A DNA stretch of 64,000 bases from Arenicola marina (lineage: Eukaryota > Annelida > Polychaeta > Arenicolidae). Position 1 is the first letter of the stretch. Each line of letters begins with the position of its first letter. Of the stretch, positions 23,201 through 38,200 are shown piece after piece. The position numbers and the translations under genes were made by a program. The DNA lies in NCBI GenBank assembly GCA_964019135.1, contig OZ025253.1, positions 3,252,520-3,316,519 on the forward strand, read 5' to 3'. The notes below the pieces were generated by a model. The model ran no database searches. It had not been told where the DNA came from and saw only the letters and a list, made by a program, of their open reading frames with translations.

Positions 23201-26200
23201 CCGCCTGCCATACGGGAAAGGTACATCATTAGCGGCGTACACCCCAACGGCCACCAGGGTCAGACCCGCCGCCTGCCATACGGGAAAGATACATCATTAG
23301 CGGCGTACACCCGAACGGCCACCAGGGTCAGACCGGCCGCCAGCCATACGGGAAAGGTACATCATTAGCGGCGTACACCCCAACGGCCACCAGCGTCAGA
23401 CCTGCCGCCTGCCATACGGGAAAGGTACATCATTAGCGGCGTACACCCCAACGGCCATCAGCGTCAGACCCGCCGCCTGCCATACGGGAAAAGTACATCA
23501 TTAGCGGCGTACACCCCAACGGCCACCAGCGTCAGACCTGCCACCTGCCATACGGCAAAGGTACATCATTAGCGGCGTACACCCCAACGGCCACCAGGGT
23601 CAGACCGGCCGCCTGCCATACGGCAAAGGTACATCATTAGCGGCGTACACCCCAACGGCCACCAGGGTCAGACCCGCCGCCTGCCATATGGGAAAGGTAC
23701 ATCATTAGCGGCGTACACCCCAACGGCCACCAGCGTCAGACCTGCCGCCTGCCATACGGCAAAGGTACATCATTAGCGGCGTACACCCCAACGGCCACCA
23801 GCGTCAGACCTGCCACCTGCCATACGGCAAAGGTACATCATTAGCGGCGTACACCCCAACGGCCACCAGCGTCAGACCTGCCACCTGCCATACGGCAAAG
23901 GTACATCATTAGCGGCGTACACCCCAACGGACACCAGGGTCAGACCTGCCGCCTGCCATACGGCAAAGGTACATCATTAGCGGCGTACACCCTAACGGCC
24001 ACCAGCGTCAGACCTGCCGCCTGCCATACGGCAAAGGTACATCATTAGCGGCGTACACCCCAACGGCCACCAGGGTCAGACCAGCCGCCTGCCATACGGC
24101 AAAGGTACATCATTAGCGGCGTACACCCTAACGGCCACCAGGGTCAGACCGGCCGCCTGCCATACGGCAAAGGTACATCATTAGCGGCGTACACCCCAAC
24201 GGCCACCAGCGTCAGACCGGCCGCCTGCCATACGGCAAAGGTACATCATTAGCGGCGTACACCCCAACGGCCACCAGGGTCAGACCAGCCGCCTGCCATA
24301 CGGCAAAGGTACATCATTAGCGGCGTACACCCCAACGGCCACCAGCGTCAGACCAGCCGCCTGCCATACGGCAAAGGTACATCATTAGCGGCGTACACCC
24401 CAACGGCCACCAGGGTCAGACCTGCCGCCTGCCATACGGGAAAGGTACATCATTAGCGGCGTACACCCCAACGGCCACCAGCGTCAGACCGGCCGCCTGC
24501 CATACGGCAAAGGTACATCATTAGCGGCGTACACCCCAACGGCCACCAGGGTCAGACCAGCCGCCTGCCATACGGCAAAGGTACATCATTAGCGGCGTAC
24601 ACCCTAACGGCCACCAGGGTCAGACCGGCCGCCTGCCATACGGCAAAGGTACATCATTAGCGGCGTACACCCCAACGGCCACCAGCGTCAGACCGGCCGC
24701 CTGCCATACGGGAAAGGTACATCATTAGCGGCGTACACCCCAACGGCCACCAGGGTCAGACCTGCCGCCTGCCATACGGGAAAGGTACATCATTAGCGGC
24801 GTACACCCCAACGGCCACCAGCGTCAGACCGGCCGCCTGCCATACGGCAAAGGTACATCATTAGCGGCGTACACCCCAACGGCCACCAGCGTCAGACCAG
24901 CCGCCTGCCATACGGCAAAGGTACATCATTAGCGGCGTACACCCCAACGGCCACCAGGGTCAGACCTGCCGCCTGCCATACGGGAAAGGTACATCATTAG
25001 CGGCGTACACCCCAACGGCCACCAGCGTCAGACCGGCCGCCTGCCATACGGCAAAGGTACATCATTAGCGGCGTACACCCCAACGGCCACCAGGGTCAGA
25101 CCAGCCGCCTGCCATACGGCAAAGGTACATCATTAGCGGCGTACACCCTAACGGCCACCAGGGTCAGACCGGCCGCCTGCCATACGGCAAAGGTACATCA
25201 TTAGCGGCGTACACCCCAACGGCCACCAGCGTCAGACCGGCCGCCTGCCATACGGGAAAGGTACATCATTAGCGGCGTACACCCCAACGGCCACCAGGGT
25301 CAGACCTGCCGCCTGCCATACGGGAAAGGTACATCATTAGCGGCGTACACCCCAACGGCCACCAGCGTCAGACCGGCCGCCTGCCATACGGGAAAGGTAC
25401 ATCATTAGCGGCGTACACCCCAACGGCCACCAGTGTCAGATCGGCCGCCTGCCATATGGGAAAGGTACATCATTAGCGGCGTACACCCCAACGGCCACCA
25501 GGGTCAGACCTGCCGCCTGCCATACGGCAAAGGTACATCATTAGCGGCGTACACCCCAACGGCCACCAGCGTCAGACCAGCCGCCTGCCATACGGCAAAG
25601 GTACATCATTAGCGGCGTACACCCCAACGGCCACCAGGGTCAGACCTGCCGCCTGCCATACGGGAAAGGTACATCATTAGCGGCGTACACCCCAACGGCC
25701 ACCAGCGTCAGACCGGCCGCCTGCCATACGGCAAAGGTACATCATTAGCGGCGTACACCCCAACGGCCACCAGGGTCAGACCGGCCGCCTGCCATACGGG
25801 AAAGGTACATCATTAGCGGCGTACACCCCAACGGCCACCAGCGTCAGACCAGCCGCCTGCCATACGGGAAAGGTACATCATTAGCGGCGTACACCCCAAC
25901 GGCCACCAGCGTCAGACCGGCCGCCTGCCATATGGGAAAGGTACATCATTAGCGGCGTACACCCCAACGGCCACCAGCGTCAGACCGGCCGCCTGCCATA
26001 CGGGAAAGGTACATCATTAGCGGCGTACACCCCAACGGCCACCAGCGTCAGACCGGCCGCCTGCCATACGGGAAAGGTACATCACTCTTAGTACAGGTAC
26101 TTCATAAGACTGGACATATTTCTATTGTTTAGTTCGACTCGTCACATCATGTTTTTCTAACGAACACCCCTCCCCCCCCCTTACTGTGCCAATATAACAC

Positions 26201-29200
26201 TTTATTATGTGGATGGAGTATTTGATAACGTGAGAGAGAATTTTGCAGGAATGTTCACGTATATTTTATAAAGGATAAGAAAAACAAAACAAAAACACAA
26301 ATATTGTATAGGGGCAGTATAACACTTCATGGCGTACTTGATAATGTTAATGTTAACAAGGTACATTATTAGGTCATTTGTATTATCCCGCTATCCATAC
26401 AGCGAACACCAAGTTATTTGAAATCTCACAATTCAGACATTGAACTTACATTACTACAAGTGCACTGCAGATAGGTATCATAAAGTTACAATATAATATT
26501 TATTTTCACTCACAGTTGCAGAAACTTTGTCCCAGTCGGACACAAATGCCTGGAATCCAGTACCAAGCACCGAACCAGCGGTTCTGGAAGCAGCAACGAC
26601 ACCACATAATCAGCGCCTTTCATTATACCGGGACTCGTGAACGCATAGGACAGAGTTATATCTCAGTACACACATGGAAGTCCTATAAGCAATATAAACC
26701 ACCAGATGGTGGATGATAATAAACGTCACGCTCGGCAGTTTGAAACGGGCACTATAACCTATGGAGGGCACATCGCGCCGATGGGGTCTGAAGCACCAAG
26801 GGTAGAGCGGAGTCATGTTTAGGGGAGGGGGGAGAGGGGCATTCTAATCTCTCCAATAGACATCTTCATCCTGGAAGAAGTGAGACGTTCGCACAGACTG
26901 ACATGATCCCCCGGACTACGGCACGATGGCTGGCCCACCAGCAGGGCTACCCACCAGGCCATTCCCGTGGCTACTTGAAAAATGACAAGGAACTGTGATC
27001 CAAGCAAAAGTAGGATGTTGGAATACAACTCAGGCAAAAGATGAAGCGATGTCTTCATACGATAACGGTTACGTTGAGGCCAGGGTTGACAACATTTGTA
27101 AGATTTCGCCCGTGATAAAAAAAATCATCCCACTCCCTCTATATATTTCCAGCGTGGCCAGATATGCATCTGGATGGCATAGGCGACATTTCCTACAACC
27201 GTCCACAATCACATGCCTCACAAACTCTCTTTTGGAAAGCTTTTCGCTTGCAGACACTTTGTGCACACATGGCTAAACTGGGCCAAGGAACCTCCCGGGG
27301 TGACGAAACATGCGCCACATTCGAACCCAGGACCTATTGGTCTGCGGTCTAGTGCGTTAACCACTACACCAAGGGGACTTTCACGTCAAACATAAAAATT
27401 AATATCAATTAATTCAATGTCAAAACAAAAACGGTTGTCCAAAACACAGGACCACGTGACCGGAACTCACTGGATGGACTCCATGATGGTTTTCCTCCTC
27501 TCAGCGGCCTTGACCCTGATCTGCTCCAGGTTGATGTCTCGGTTCTCCCGTTCGACCTTGGCGCGACCTTTGATCTCGGCCTCCATCCGCAGCATATCAT
27601 TCTTGTGACGCAGCTCCGCCTCATGCTCCACGGTCTCTGCAGTCAGAGAACAAGATTCAACCAGAGAGAAGGATTATTGTACATGTGGTCCCTACAGTCA
27701 GAGAACAAGTGTTAACTAGACAACTATGATTGTACATGGGGTCCCTACAGTCAGAGAACAAGTGTTAACTAGACAACTATTATTGTACATGTGGTCCCTA
27801 CAGTCAGAGAACAAGTGTTAACTAGACAACTATTATTGTACATGTGGTCCCTACAGTCAGAGAACAAGTGTTAACTAGACAACTATTATTGTACATGTGG
27901 TCCCTACAGTCAGAGAACAAGTGTTAACTAGACAACTATTATTGTACATGTGGTCCCTACAGTCAGAGAACAAGTGTTAACTAGACAACTATTATTGTAC
28001 ATGTGGTCCCTAGTCAGAGAACAAGTGTTAACTAGACAACTATTATTGTACATGTGGTCCCTACAGTCAGAGAACAAGTGTTAACTAGACAACTATTATT
28101 GTACATGGGGTCCCTACAGTCAGAGAACAAGGGTTAACTAGACAACTATTATTGTACATGTGGTCCCTACAGTCAGAGAACAAGTGTTAACTAGACAACT
28201 ATTATTGTACATGGGGTCCCTACAGTCAGAGAACAAGGGTTAACTAGACAACTATTATTGTACATGGGGTCCCTACAGTCAGAGAACAAGTGTTAACTAG
28301 ACAACTATTATTGTACATGGGGTCCCTACAGTCAGAGAACAAGGGTTAACTAGACAACTATTATTGTACATGTGGTCCCTACAGTCAGAGAACAAGGGTT
28401 AACTAGACAACTATTATTGTACATGGGGTCCCTACAGTCAGAGAACAAGGGTTAACTAGACAACTATTATTGTACATGGGGTCCCAACAGTCAGAGAACA
28501 AGTGTTAACTAGACAACTATTATTGTACATGGGGTCCCAACAGTCAGAGAACAAGTGTTAACTAGACAACTATTATTGTACATGGGGTCCCTACAGTCAG
28601 AGAACAAGTGTTAACTAGACAACTATTATTGTACATGGGGTCCCTAGTCAGAGAACAAGTGTTAACTAGACAACTATTATTGTACATGTGGTCCCTACAG
28701 TCAGAGAACAAGGGTTAACTAGACAACTATTATTGTACATGGGGTCCCAACAGTCAGAGAACAAGTGTTAACTAGACAACTATTATTGTACATGGGGTCC
28801 CAACAGTCAGAGAACAAGTGTTAACTAGACAACTATTATTGTACATGGGGTCCCTACAGTCAGAGAACAAGTGTTAACTAGACAACTATTATTGTACATG
28901 TGGTCCCTACAGTCAGAGAACAAGTGTTAACTAGACAACTATTATTGTACATGGGGTCCCTACAGTCAGAGAACAAGTGTTAACTAGACAACTATTATTG
29001 TACATGGGGTCCCTACAGTCAGAGAACAAGTGTTAACTAGACAACTATTATTGTACATGGGGTCCCTACAGTCAGAGAACAAGTGTTAACTAGACAACTA
29101 TTATTGTACATGGGGTCCCTACAGTCAGAGAACAAGGGTTAACTAGACAACTATTATTGTACATGTGGTCCCTACAGTCAGAGAACAAGGGTTAACTAGA

Positions 29201-32200
29201 CAACTATTATTGTACATGGGGTCCCTACAGTCAGAGAACAAGGGTTAACTAGACAACTATTATTGTACATGGGGTCCCAACAGTCAGAGAACAAGTGTTA
29301 ACTAGACAACTATTATTGTACATGGGGTCCCAACAGTCAGAGAACAAGTGTTAACTAGACAACTATTATTGTACATGGGGTCCCTACAGTCAGAGAACAA
29401 GTGTTAACTAGACAACTATTATTGTACATGTGGTCCCTACAGTCAGAGAACAAGTGTTAACTAGACAACTATTATTGTACATGGGGTCCCTACAGTCAGA
29501 GAACAAGTGTTAACTAGACAACTATTATTGTACATGGGGTCCCTACAGTCAGAGAACAAGTGTTAACTAGACAACTATTATTGTACATGGGGTCCCTACA
29601 GTCAGAGAACAAGTGTTAACTAGACAACTATTATTGTACATGGGGTCCCTACAGTCAGAGAACAAGGGTTAACTAGACAACTATTATTGTACATGTGGTC
29701 CCTACAGTCAGAGAACAAGGGTTAACTAGACAACTATTATTGTACATGTGGTCCCTACAGTCAGAGAACAAGGGTTAACTAGACAACTATTATTGTACAT
29801 GTGGTCCCTACAGTCAGAGAACAAGGGTTAACTAGACAACTATTATTGTACATGGGGTCCCTACAGTCAGAGAACAAGGGTTAACTAGACAACTATTATT
29901 GTACATGGGGTCCCAACAGTCAGAGAACAAGTGTTAACTAGACAACTATTATTGTACATGGGGTCCCAACAGTCAGAGAACAAGTGTTAACTAGACAACT
30001 ATTATTGTACATGGGGTCCCTACAGTCAGAGAACAAGTGTTAACTAGACAACTATTATTGTACATGGGGTCCCTAGTCAGAGAACAAGTGTTAACTAGAC
30101 AACTATTATTGTACATGGGGTCCCTACAGTCAGAGAACAAGTGTTAACTAGACAACTATTATTGTACATGGGGTCCCTACAGTCAGAGAACAAGTGTTAA
30201 CTAGACAACTATTATTGTACATGGGGTCCCAACAGTCAGAGAACAAGTGTTAACTAGACAACTATTATTGTACATGGGGTCCCTACAGTCAGAGAACAAG
30301 TGTTAACTAGACAACTATTATTGTACATGTGGTCCCTACAGTCAGAGAACAAGTGTTAACTAGACAACTATTATTGTACATGGGGTCCCTACAGTCAGAG
30401 AACAAGTGTTAACTAGACAACTATTATTGTACATGGGGTCCCTACAGTCAGAGAACAAGTGTTAACTAGACAACTATTATTGTACATGGGGTCCCTACAG
30501 TCAGAGAACAAGGGTTAACTAGACAACTATTATTGTACATGGGGTCCCAACAGTCAGAGAACAAGTGTTAACTAGACAACTATTATTGTACATGGGGTCC
30601 CAACAGTCAGAGAACAAGTGTTAACTAGACAACTATTATTGTACATGGGGTCCCTACAGTCAGAGAACAAGTGTTAACTAGACAACTATTATTGTACATG
30701 GGGTCCCTAGTCAGAGAACAAGTGTTAACTAGACAACTATTATTGTACATGTGGTCCCTACAGTCAGAGAACAAGGGTTAACTAGACAACTATTATTGTA
30801 CATGGGGTCCCAACAGTCAGAGAACAAGTGTTAACTAGACAACTATTATTGTACATGGGGTCCCAACAGTCAGAGAACAAGTGTTAACTAGACAACTATT
30901 ATTGTACATGGGGTCCCTACAGTCAGAGAACAAGTGTTAACTAGACAACTATTATTGTACATGTGGTCCCTACAGTCAGAGAACAAGTGTTAACTAGACA
31001 ACTATTATTGTACATGGGGTCCCTACAGTCAGAGAACAAGTGTTAACTAGACAACTATTATTGTACATGGGGTCCCTACAGTCAGAGAACAAGTGTTAAC
31101 TAGACAACTATTATTGTACATGGGGTCCCTACAGTCAGAGAACAAGTGTTAACTAGACAACTATTATTGTACATGGGGTCCCTACAGTCAGAGAACAAGT
31201 GTTAACTAGACAACTATTATTGTACATGTGGTCCCTACAGTCAGAGAACAAGTGTTAACTAGACAACTATTATTGTACATGGGGTCCCTACAGTCAGAGA
31301 ACAAGTGTTAACTAGACAACTATTATTGTACATGGGGTCCCTACAGTCAGAGAACAAGTGTTAACTAGACAACTATTATTGTACATGGGGTCCCTACAGT
31401 CAGAGAACAAGTGTTAACTAGACAACTATTATTGTACATGTGGTCCCTACAGTCAGAGAACAAGTGTTAACTAGACAACTATTATTGTACATGGGGTCCC
31501 TACAGTCAGAGAACAAGTGTTAACTAGACAACTATTATTGTACATGGGGTCCCTACAGTCAGAGAACAAGTGTTAACTAGACAACTATTATTGTACATGT
31601 GGTCCCTACAGTCAGAGAACAAGGGTTAACTAGACAACTATTATTGTACATGGGGTCCCTACAGTCAGAGAACAAGTGTTAACTAGACAACTATTATTGT
31701 ACATGGGGTCCCTACAGTCAGAGAACAAGTGTTAACTAGACAACTATTATTGTACATGGGGTCCCTACAGTCAGAGAACAAGTGTTAACTAGACAACTAT
31801 TATTGTACATGTGGTCCCTACAGTCAGAGAACAAGTGTTAACTAGACAACTATTATTGTACATGGGGTCCCTACAGTCAGAGAACAAGTGTTAACTAGAC
31901 AACTATTATTGTACATGGGGTCCCTACAGTCAGAGAACAAGTGTTAACTAGACAACTATTATTGTACATGTGGTCCCTACAGTCAGAGAACAAGTGTTAA
32001 CTAGAGAACTATTATTGTACATGTGGTCCCTACAGTCAGAGAACAAGTGTTAACTAGACAACTATTATTGTACATGGGGTCCCTACAGTCAGAGAACAAG
32101 TGTTAACTAGACAACTATTATTGTACATGGGGTCCCTACAGTCAGAGAACAAGTGTTAACTAGACAACTTTTATTGTACATGGGGTCCCTACAGTCAGAG

Positions 32201-35200
32201 AACAAGTGTTAACTAGACAACTATTATTGTACATGTGGTCCCTACAGTCAGAGAACAAGTGTTAACTAGACAACTATTATTGTACATGGGGTCCCTACAG
32301 TCAGAGAACAAGTGTTAACCAGATAACTATTATTGTACATGTGGTCCCTAGTCAGAGAACAAGTGTTAACTAGACAACTATTATTGTACATGTGGTCCCT
32401 ACAGTCAGAGAACAAGTTTTACCCAGAGCTAAGTCTTATTGTACATGTGGTCATTACAGGATGTGAACAGTAAAGGTCACCAATTTTTTCTAAAATCGAT
32501 ATCTATTAGCGGCCCTAAACAAGTGTTAACCAGAGACAAGTAGTATTGTACATGTGGTCCCAACAGGATGTGGACAGTAAAGTTCCCTTATTTTTTCACC
32601 AAATCGATATTGATTAGCAGTCATGATAATCAAGAGATTATATTATCTCCCATGAAGTGACTTAAAATAATAATATAACACAATTCACTCATAAAATTAA
32701 GAAGCATGAATACAGATAGGACATTCCATGACCTAAAAGCACATGACGAGATTTAATGTTATTTACCGGTACTATTCATATTTTTCAAGAAAATTGTTAC
32801 CAATACATACTTCTGCGCATAGACTCTTGTTTGGCGATAGACTCTTCTTGTTTCCGTAAATTGTCCTCCTGTACCCTAGTCTACAAATGTAAACACTGGA
32901 ATGAACACAGTACACAAGTGACTTGAATGCATCAATCCTTTCACTATCGTACCTATAGCACTGAGGCAGCCAAAGCCAGTCGAAACAAGGCATACATCAG
33001 GAAAAGTTATTTCATTGTCTGAATATTTTAAATACGTTACACAAGAGGTCAATTCTGATGTCTGCCGGGTTTGTCCAGCATTCTTTTCACACTACATGCA
33101 TTTGAGGTGCACACAGGATCTCAGAACTCATTGCTTGCTGAGCATTACAAGCCTTGTACATTTGCCACACAAGTACCTGTTGTGCAAGTTGGTCCTCATA
33201 TCGTCTCCTGGAGAGTTGATCTTGGTACTCAGCTCTCTTCTGATGCTGTTTAGTCTCCTCACCCAGTGTCTTTCTCTTTTCTTCTCCTGCTACTTGCATC
33301 TGGTGTGCTTTTACTTTCTCTATTTCGGCTTCATATTCCTTTGGGAGCATAGTTACACTCATCAGACATGACTGATACAAATTCAATAAGGCTTATCTTT
33401 CGCTATGATAAACTGTATCTAAAATCATGTGCTGTATATTCTTATGTTAATACAATCAGAATATCTCCTATTCACATTTGTGTACCAGGTAATACATAAT
33501 GATATATAAGTAGGTATACATCTGGTACTGTCCTACACATTTTCCTATAGGGTAATACAATCAGGATCCCATTTACTTTTAACATATTCATACCCGACAA
33601 TAACCTCCACAGTTCTCCTTGATACATTAATACATCATACAGATACCATCATCAACAACAAGGATGTTTGCTGTAAGACAGCTAGTCTGTTAAAGGGGAA
33701 AGCAATTCCGGCCGCAAATGCGGTGCCAATGAGAGAATATAGTCTAAAGATACGTTTCCTAAAAGAAAAAAAATTATAATTACTAAATTCGCAGAGAAAA
33801 AAAATATTTTAGGCTTAAAAACCCCTATTGTCGCCCATAAGTGTACTTTTTGTGGGCGCAGACATTTAATTCCCCCGGGCCTCGTATCAACCAATCAGAA
33901 ACCAGCCCGAAACAAGGTCACTACGTCACAGTAGCGGAGGGATCACTTCCGCTGGCATGCCCTGTTAGCATGTAAACACGGGTCCGTTCGTTTACCGCCG
34001 ACAACCGCCGGCTACCGCCGACAACCACCGGCTACCACCGGCTACCACCGACTAATGATAACAAGCCTATATTCTCCTGTACTAACTAACGTATAATGCA
34101 CTTGTGAGAATAATAAGGGATGTCGGTGGTAATGATATATATTCGGTAACTATAGATGGGACTATAGATGAGGTCTGTCGGTGGTAACTATAGTATAGAT
34201 GGGGCCTGTCGGGGGTAACTATAGATGGGGCCTGTCGGCGGTAACTATAGATGGGGCCTGTCGGCGGTAACTATAGATGGGGCCTGTCGGCGGTAACTAT
34301 AGATGGGGCCTGTCGGCGGTAAGTATAGATGGGGCCTGTCGGCGGTAACTATAGATGGGGCCTGTCGGCGGTAACTATAGATGGGGCCTGTCGGCGGTAA
34401 CTATAGATGGGGCCTGTCGGCGGTAACTATAGATGGGGCCTGTCGGCGGTAACTATAGATGGGGCCTGTCGGCGGTAACTATAGATGGGGCCTGTCGGCG
34501 GTAAGTATAGATGGGGCCTGTCGGTGGTAACTATAGATGGGGCCTGTCGGCGGTAACCGTAGATGGAGTCCCACTGACAGTAGAATGTCCCACTGAATTG
34601 CAATAGATTAGTAACACGTTTGTAATCAACATCAAGGAAACATGGAACTGTATTACACCAAACAAACTCTCCACGGTATCACTTTGAATTGCAATACGTT
34701 GGTAGCACATTTGCCTGTGAATAACTTCAAAGAAACATGAAACTGTATTACAACAAATAAGCAATCTAAAGGTGTCACTCTGAATTGCAATACGATGATT
34801 GGTTACACCTAGCTTTTTTTGTGAGCAACATCAAAGAAACCTGGAACTGTATTACACCAAACAAACTCTCCAAAGGTGTCACTTTGAATTGCAATACGTT
34901 GGTAACACATTTGCCTGTGAATAACTTCAAAGAAACATGAAACTGTATTACAACAAATAAGCAATCTAAAGGTGTCACTCTGAATTGCAATACGATGATT
35001 GGTTACACCTAGCTTTTTTTGTGAGCAACATCAAAGAAACCTGGAACTGTATTACACCAAACAAACTCTCCAAAGGTGTCACTTTGAATTGCAATACGTT
35101 GGTAACACATTTGCCTGTGAATAACTTCAAAGAAACATGAAACTGTATTACAACAAATAAGCAATCTAAAGGTGTCACTCTGAATTGCAATACGATGATT

Positions 35201-38200
35201 GGTTACACCTAGCTTTTTTTGTGAGCAACATCAAAGAAACCTGGAACTGTATTACACCAAACAAACTCTCCAAAGGTGTCACTTTGAATTGCAATACGTT
35301 GGTAACACATTTGCCTGTGAATAACTTCAAAGAAACATGAAACTGTATTACAACAAATAAGCAATCTAAAGGTGTCACTCTGAATTGCAATACGATGATT
35401 GGTTACACCTAGCTTTTTTTGTGAGCAACATCAAAGAAACCTGGAACTGTATTACACCAAACAAACTCTCCAAAGGTGTCACTTTGAATTGCAATACGTT
35501 GGTAACACATTTGCCTGTGAATAACTTCAAAGAAACATGAAACTGTATTACAACAAATAAGCAATCTAAAGGTGTCACTCTGAATTGCAATACGATGATT
35601 GGTTACACCTAGCTTTTTTTGTGAGCAACATCAAAGAAACCTGGAACTGTATTACACCAAACAAACTCTCCAAAGGTGTCACTTTGAATTGCAATACGTT
35701 GGTAACACATTTGCCTGTGAATAACTTCAAAGAAACATGAAACTGTATTACAACAAATAAGCAATCTAAAGGTGTCACTCTGAATTGCAATACGATGATT
35801 GGTTACACCTAGCTTTTTTTGTGAGCAACATCAAAGAAACCTGGAACTGTATTACACCAAACAAACTCTCCAAAGGTGTCACTTTGAATTGCAATACGTT
35901 GGTAACACATTTGCCTGTGAATAACTTCAAAGAAACATGGAACTGTATTACACCAAACAAACTCTCCAAAGGTGTCACTTTGAATTGCAATACGTTGGTA
36001 ACACATTGGCCTGTGAGTGACATCAAAGAAACAAAGAAAGTATAAAACCCTGTCCCAACTCTCTGTGTCAAACAGTTTGGTCTTGACCACTGCTACGAAC
36101 ACAACCAGGATGAAGCCGTCGCGACTCGGTAGACGGCGGGTGCAATACCCTTGTGTCACATGCACGAAGAATTGTCTCGAAGATGCCATACAGTGTGACA
36201 AATGCGACCAATGGCTGCATATGTCCTGCCTCCAGTTAGGACCAGATGAAGCAAAGGAATGGCAAAAAGATGACCTCATCTTTCTCTGCCCTAACTGCAT
36301 CCATCCAGACACATTTTCGTACCAAGACGGCCTGAAGCGCCTAGCCTCGGCGCAAGCCGAAGGACGGCTCCTCAGCACCGCAGAAAGTGAGAAGCTGCTG
36401 TTGAGAACCTATGGCCTGACATCCGTTGCTCTGTCATCACCAGACAACAGTTCCAGTCAGATCGATGCAAGTGCGACTATTATTCTTCAGAACATACATC
36501 CCATCATACTTCAGCATTTTAGACCCCTTCGGGTTGAAGGAGATGGAAATTGTTTCTACAGAGCTGCATCACTTGCTCTGTTTGGAACCGAGGAACGCCA
36601 CCAAGAACTACGATACAGAGTTGCTGTTGAAATAATAACCAACAAAGATCGTTACGGTGTCACCGGGAGCGGCTTCCCCGCAGAATTATTGGACCCTAGT
36701 TTCGTGCTGGCCGACTACGAGACTTACTGCTCCTCGACACCTCGTAATGGAAGTCTGAGCGACATTCTTCACTTCTATGCACTTAGTGCATTGATTGGCC
36801 GGCCCATCAGAAGTTATTTCCCACCTGTGAGCATTGACATTCCTGTGCACAGTCGTATTGTCTACGGAACAGGCGTTAGAAAGTGTCAGGAGCCTGCAGC
36901 TACACTCATGTGGTCAAAGTTCGAGTGCGGCATGACATGGCAAGTTCCTGACCATTTTGCCGTGTTGTGGCCCATCGACTCCCAGGCGGACACCTGTATC
37001 GAGCTCTACTCCGACAAAGGACCTCGCTCTAGCACCCCGTCGCAACCAACTTATATAGACGCTGTCGGAGAAAGTTTCAGCACGTTCAGCGACATCTCTC
37101 TTCTGGAGGCGCACGATGAATTATCAGCTGAAACTCCAAGCGCCTCGCTTGACCAGGATCTCAGCTGTCGGCAGCAGAATTCAGAGAAAAGTCATCCGCC
37201 CTCCGTGCCCTCTGAACCAGCTAAGATGCCGACTGATCCCGGGCATACGCAGGTGGAGGGACGTTTCCTAAACATACAAGAAGTGACCGAACGGATCGGG
37301 GGAACACCCAACCCGCTGGCAGCCATTCCCAAAGGACGGAAGAACAATGTTTACTTCATTGTTGCAAGGAAGGATGCCCGACCGACCGCAGTGTACACCG
37401 ATATGCTCCTAAACGACTCCGCGACTGCACCAAGAAATACTGCTCACGTTCGGCGAGTCCGCCATCAAGAGAAGGAAGATAGCGGACAGCCCAGCAGCAA
37501 CAACATCGCTGACCAGGTGGCTGCGGTGCAGAACATGTTGCACGAACATCCGTTCGTCCGACACCTGCTAATCAGCGAGGGAAAGCTGCCGTCCGTCATT
37601 CTGTACCTTGACAGCCAAATTACACAGATGAAAAATTTGACCGCGATTGGCCAGGACAACGTCGTCGGCATCGATAGAACATTCAATTTAGGAGAGTGTT
37701 TTGTGACTACGACCGTCTTCAAGTGTACAACTGCTATCAGAAGGGAATCTGCAGAGAGTCCTATCTTCATGGGACCTATGCTGCTTCATTGGGATGGAAA
37801 ATATGAAACTTACTACGGTTTCTTCAGCCATCTGAAGATGCTGTTCCAGAAGACTGTCAACACCAGCTTGAAGATGGACGGCTTCCTGCTTGGCAGTGAC
37901 GAAGAAAAGGCTTTGACGAAGGCCATTCACGATTGCTTCCCCGAATCAACTCATCTTCTTTGCCTCCGTCACTTGTCTGAGAACGCTCGTCGATACATGT
38001 CAGACAAGGTTGGCGTTCCCACATCTCGTAGAGACAGACTTGTCTCCGGGATGTTTCACGCGGAGACCGGACTAGCTGCTGCTGACGATTCGACAACATT
38101 TGATGAGCGACAAATGCAGCTGATGGAACAACTATCAGACATCCCGAAAATGCAGCAATATTGTGAAAAGAGACTGTTTCCTTTGATTAGGCGACATGTC

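Noticed and set aside
34531..36071. Series of identical 71-codon minus frames spaced 200 bp apart
   Set aside because: Copies of one chance frame within the 200-bp repeat.
36017..36109. Upstream ATG extending the PHD-OTU-MULE protein by 31 residues
   Set aside because: Lies over the TATA box and the end of the 200-bp repeat; the ATG at 36,110 fits a transcript start after the TATA box.
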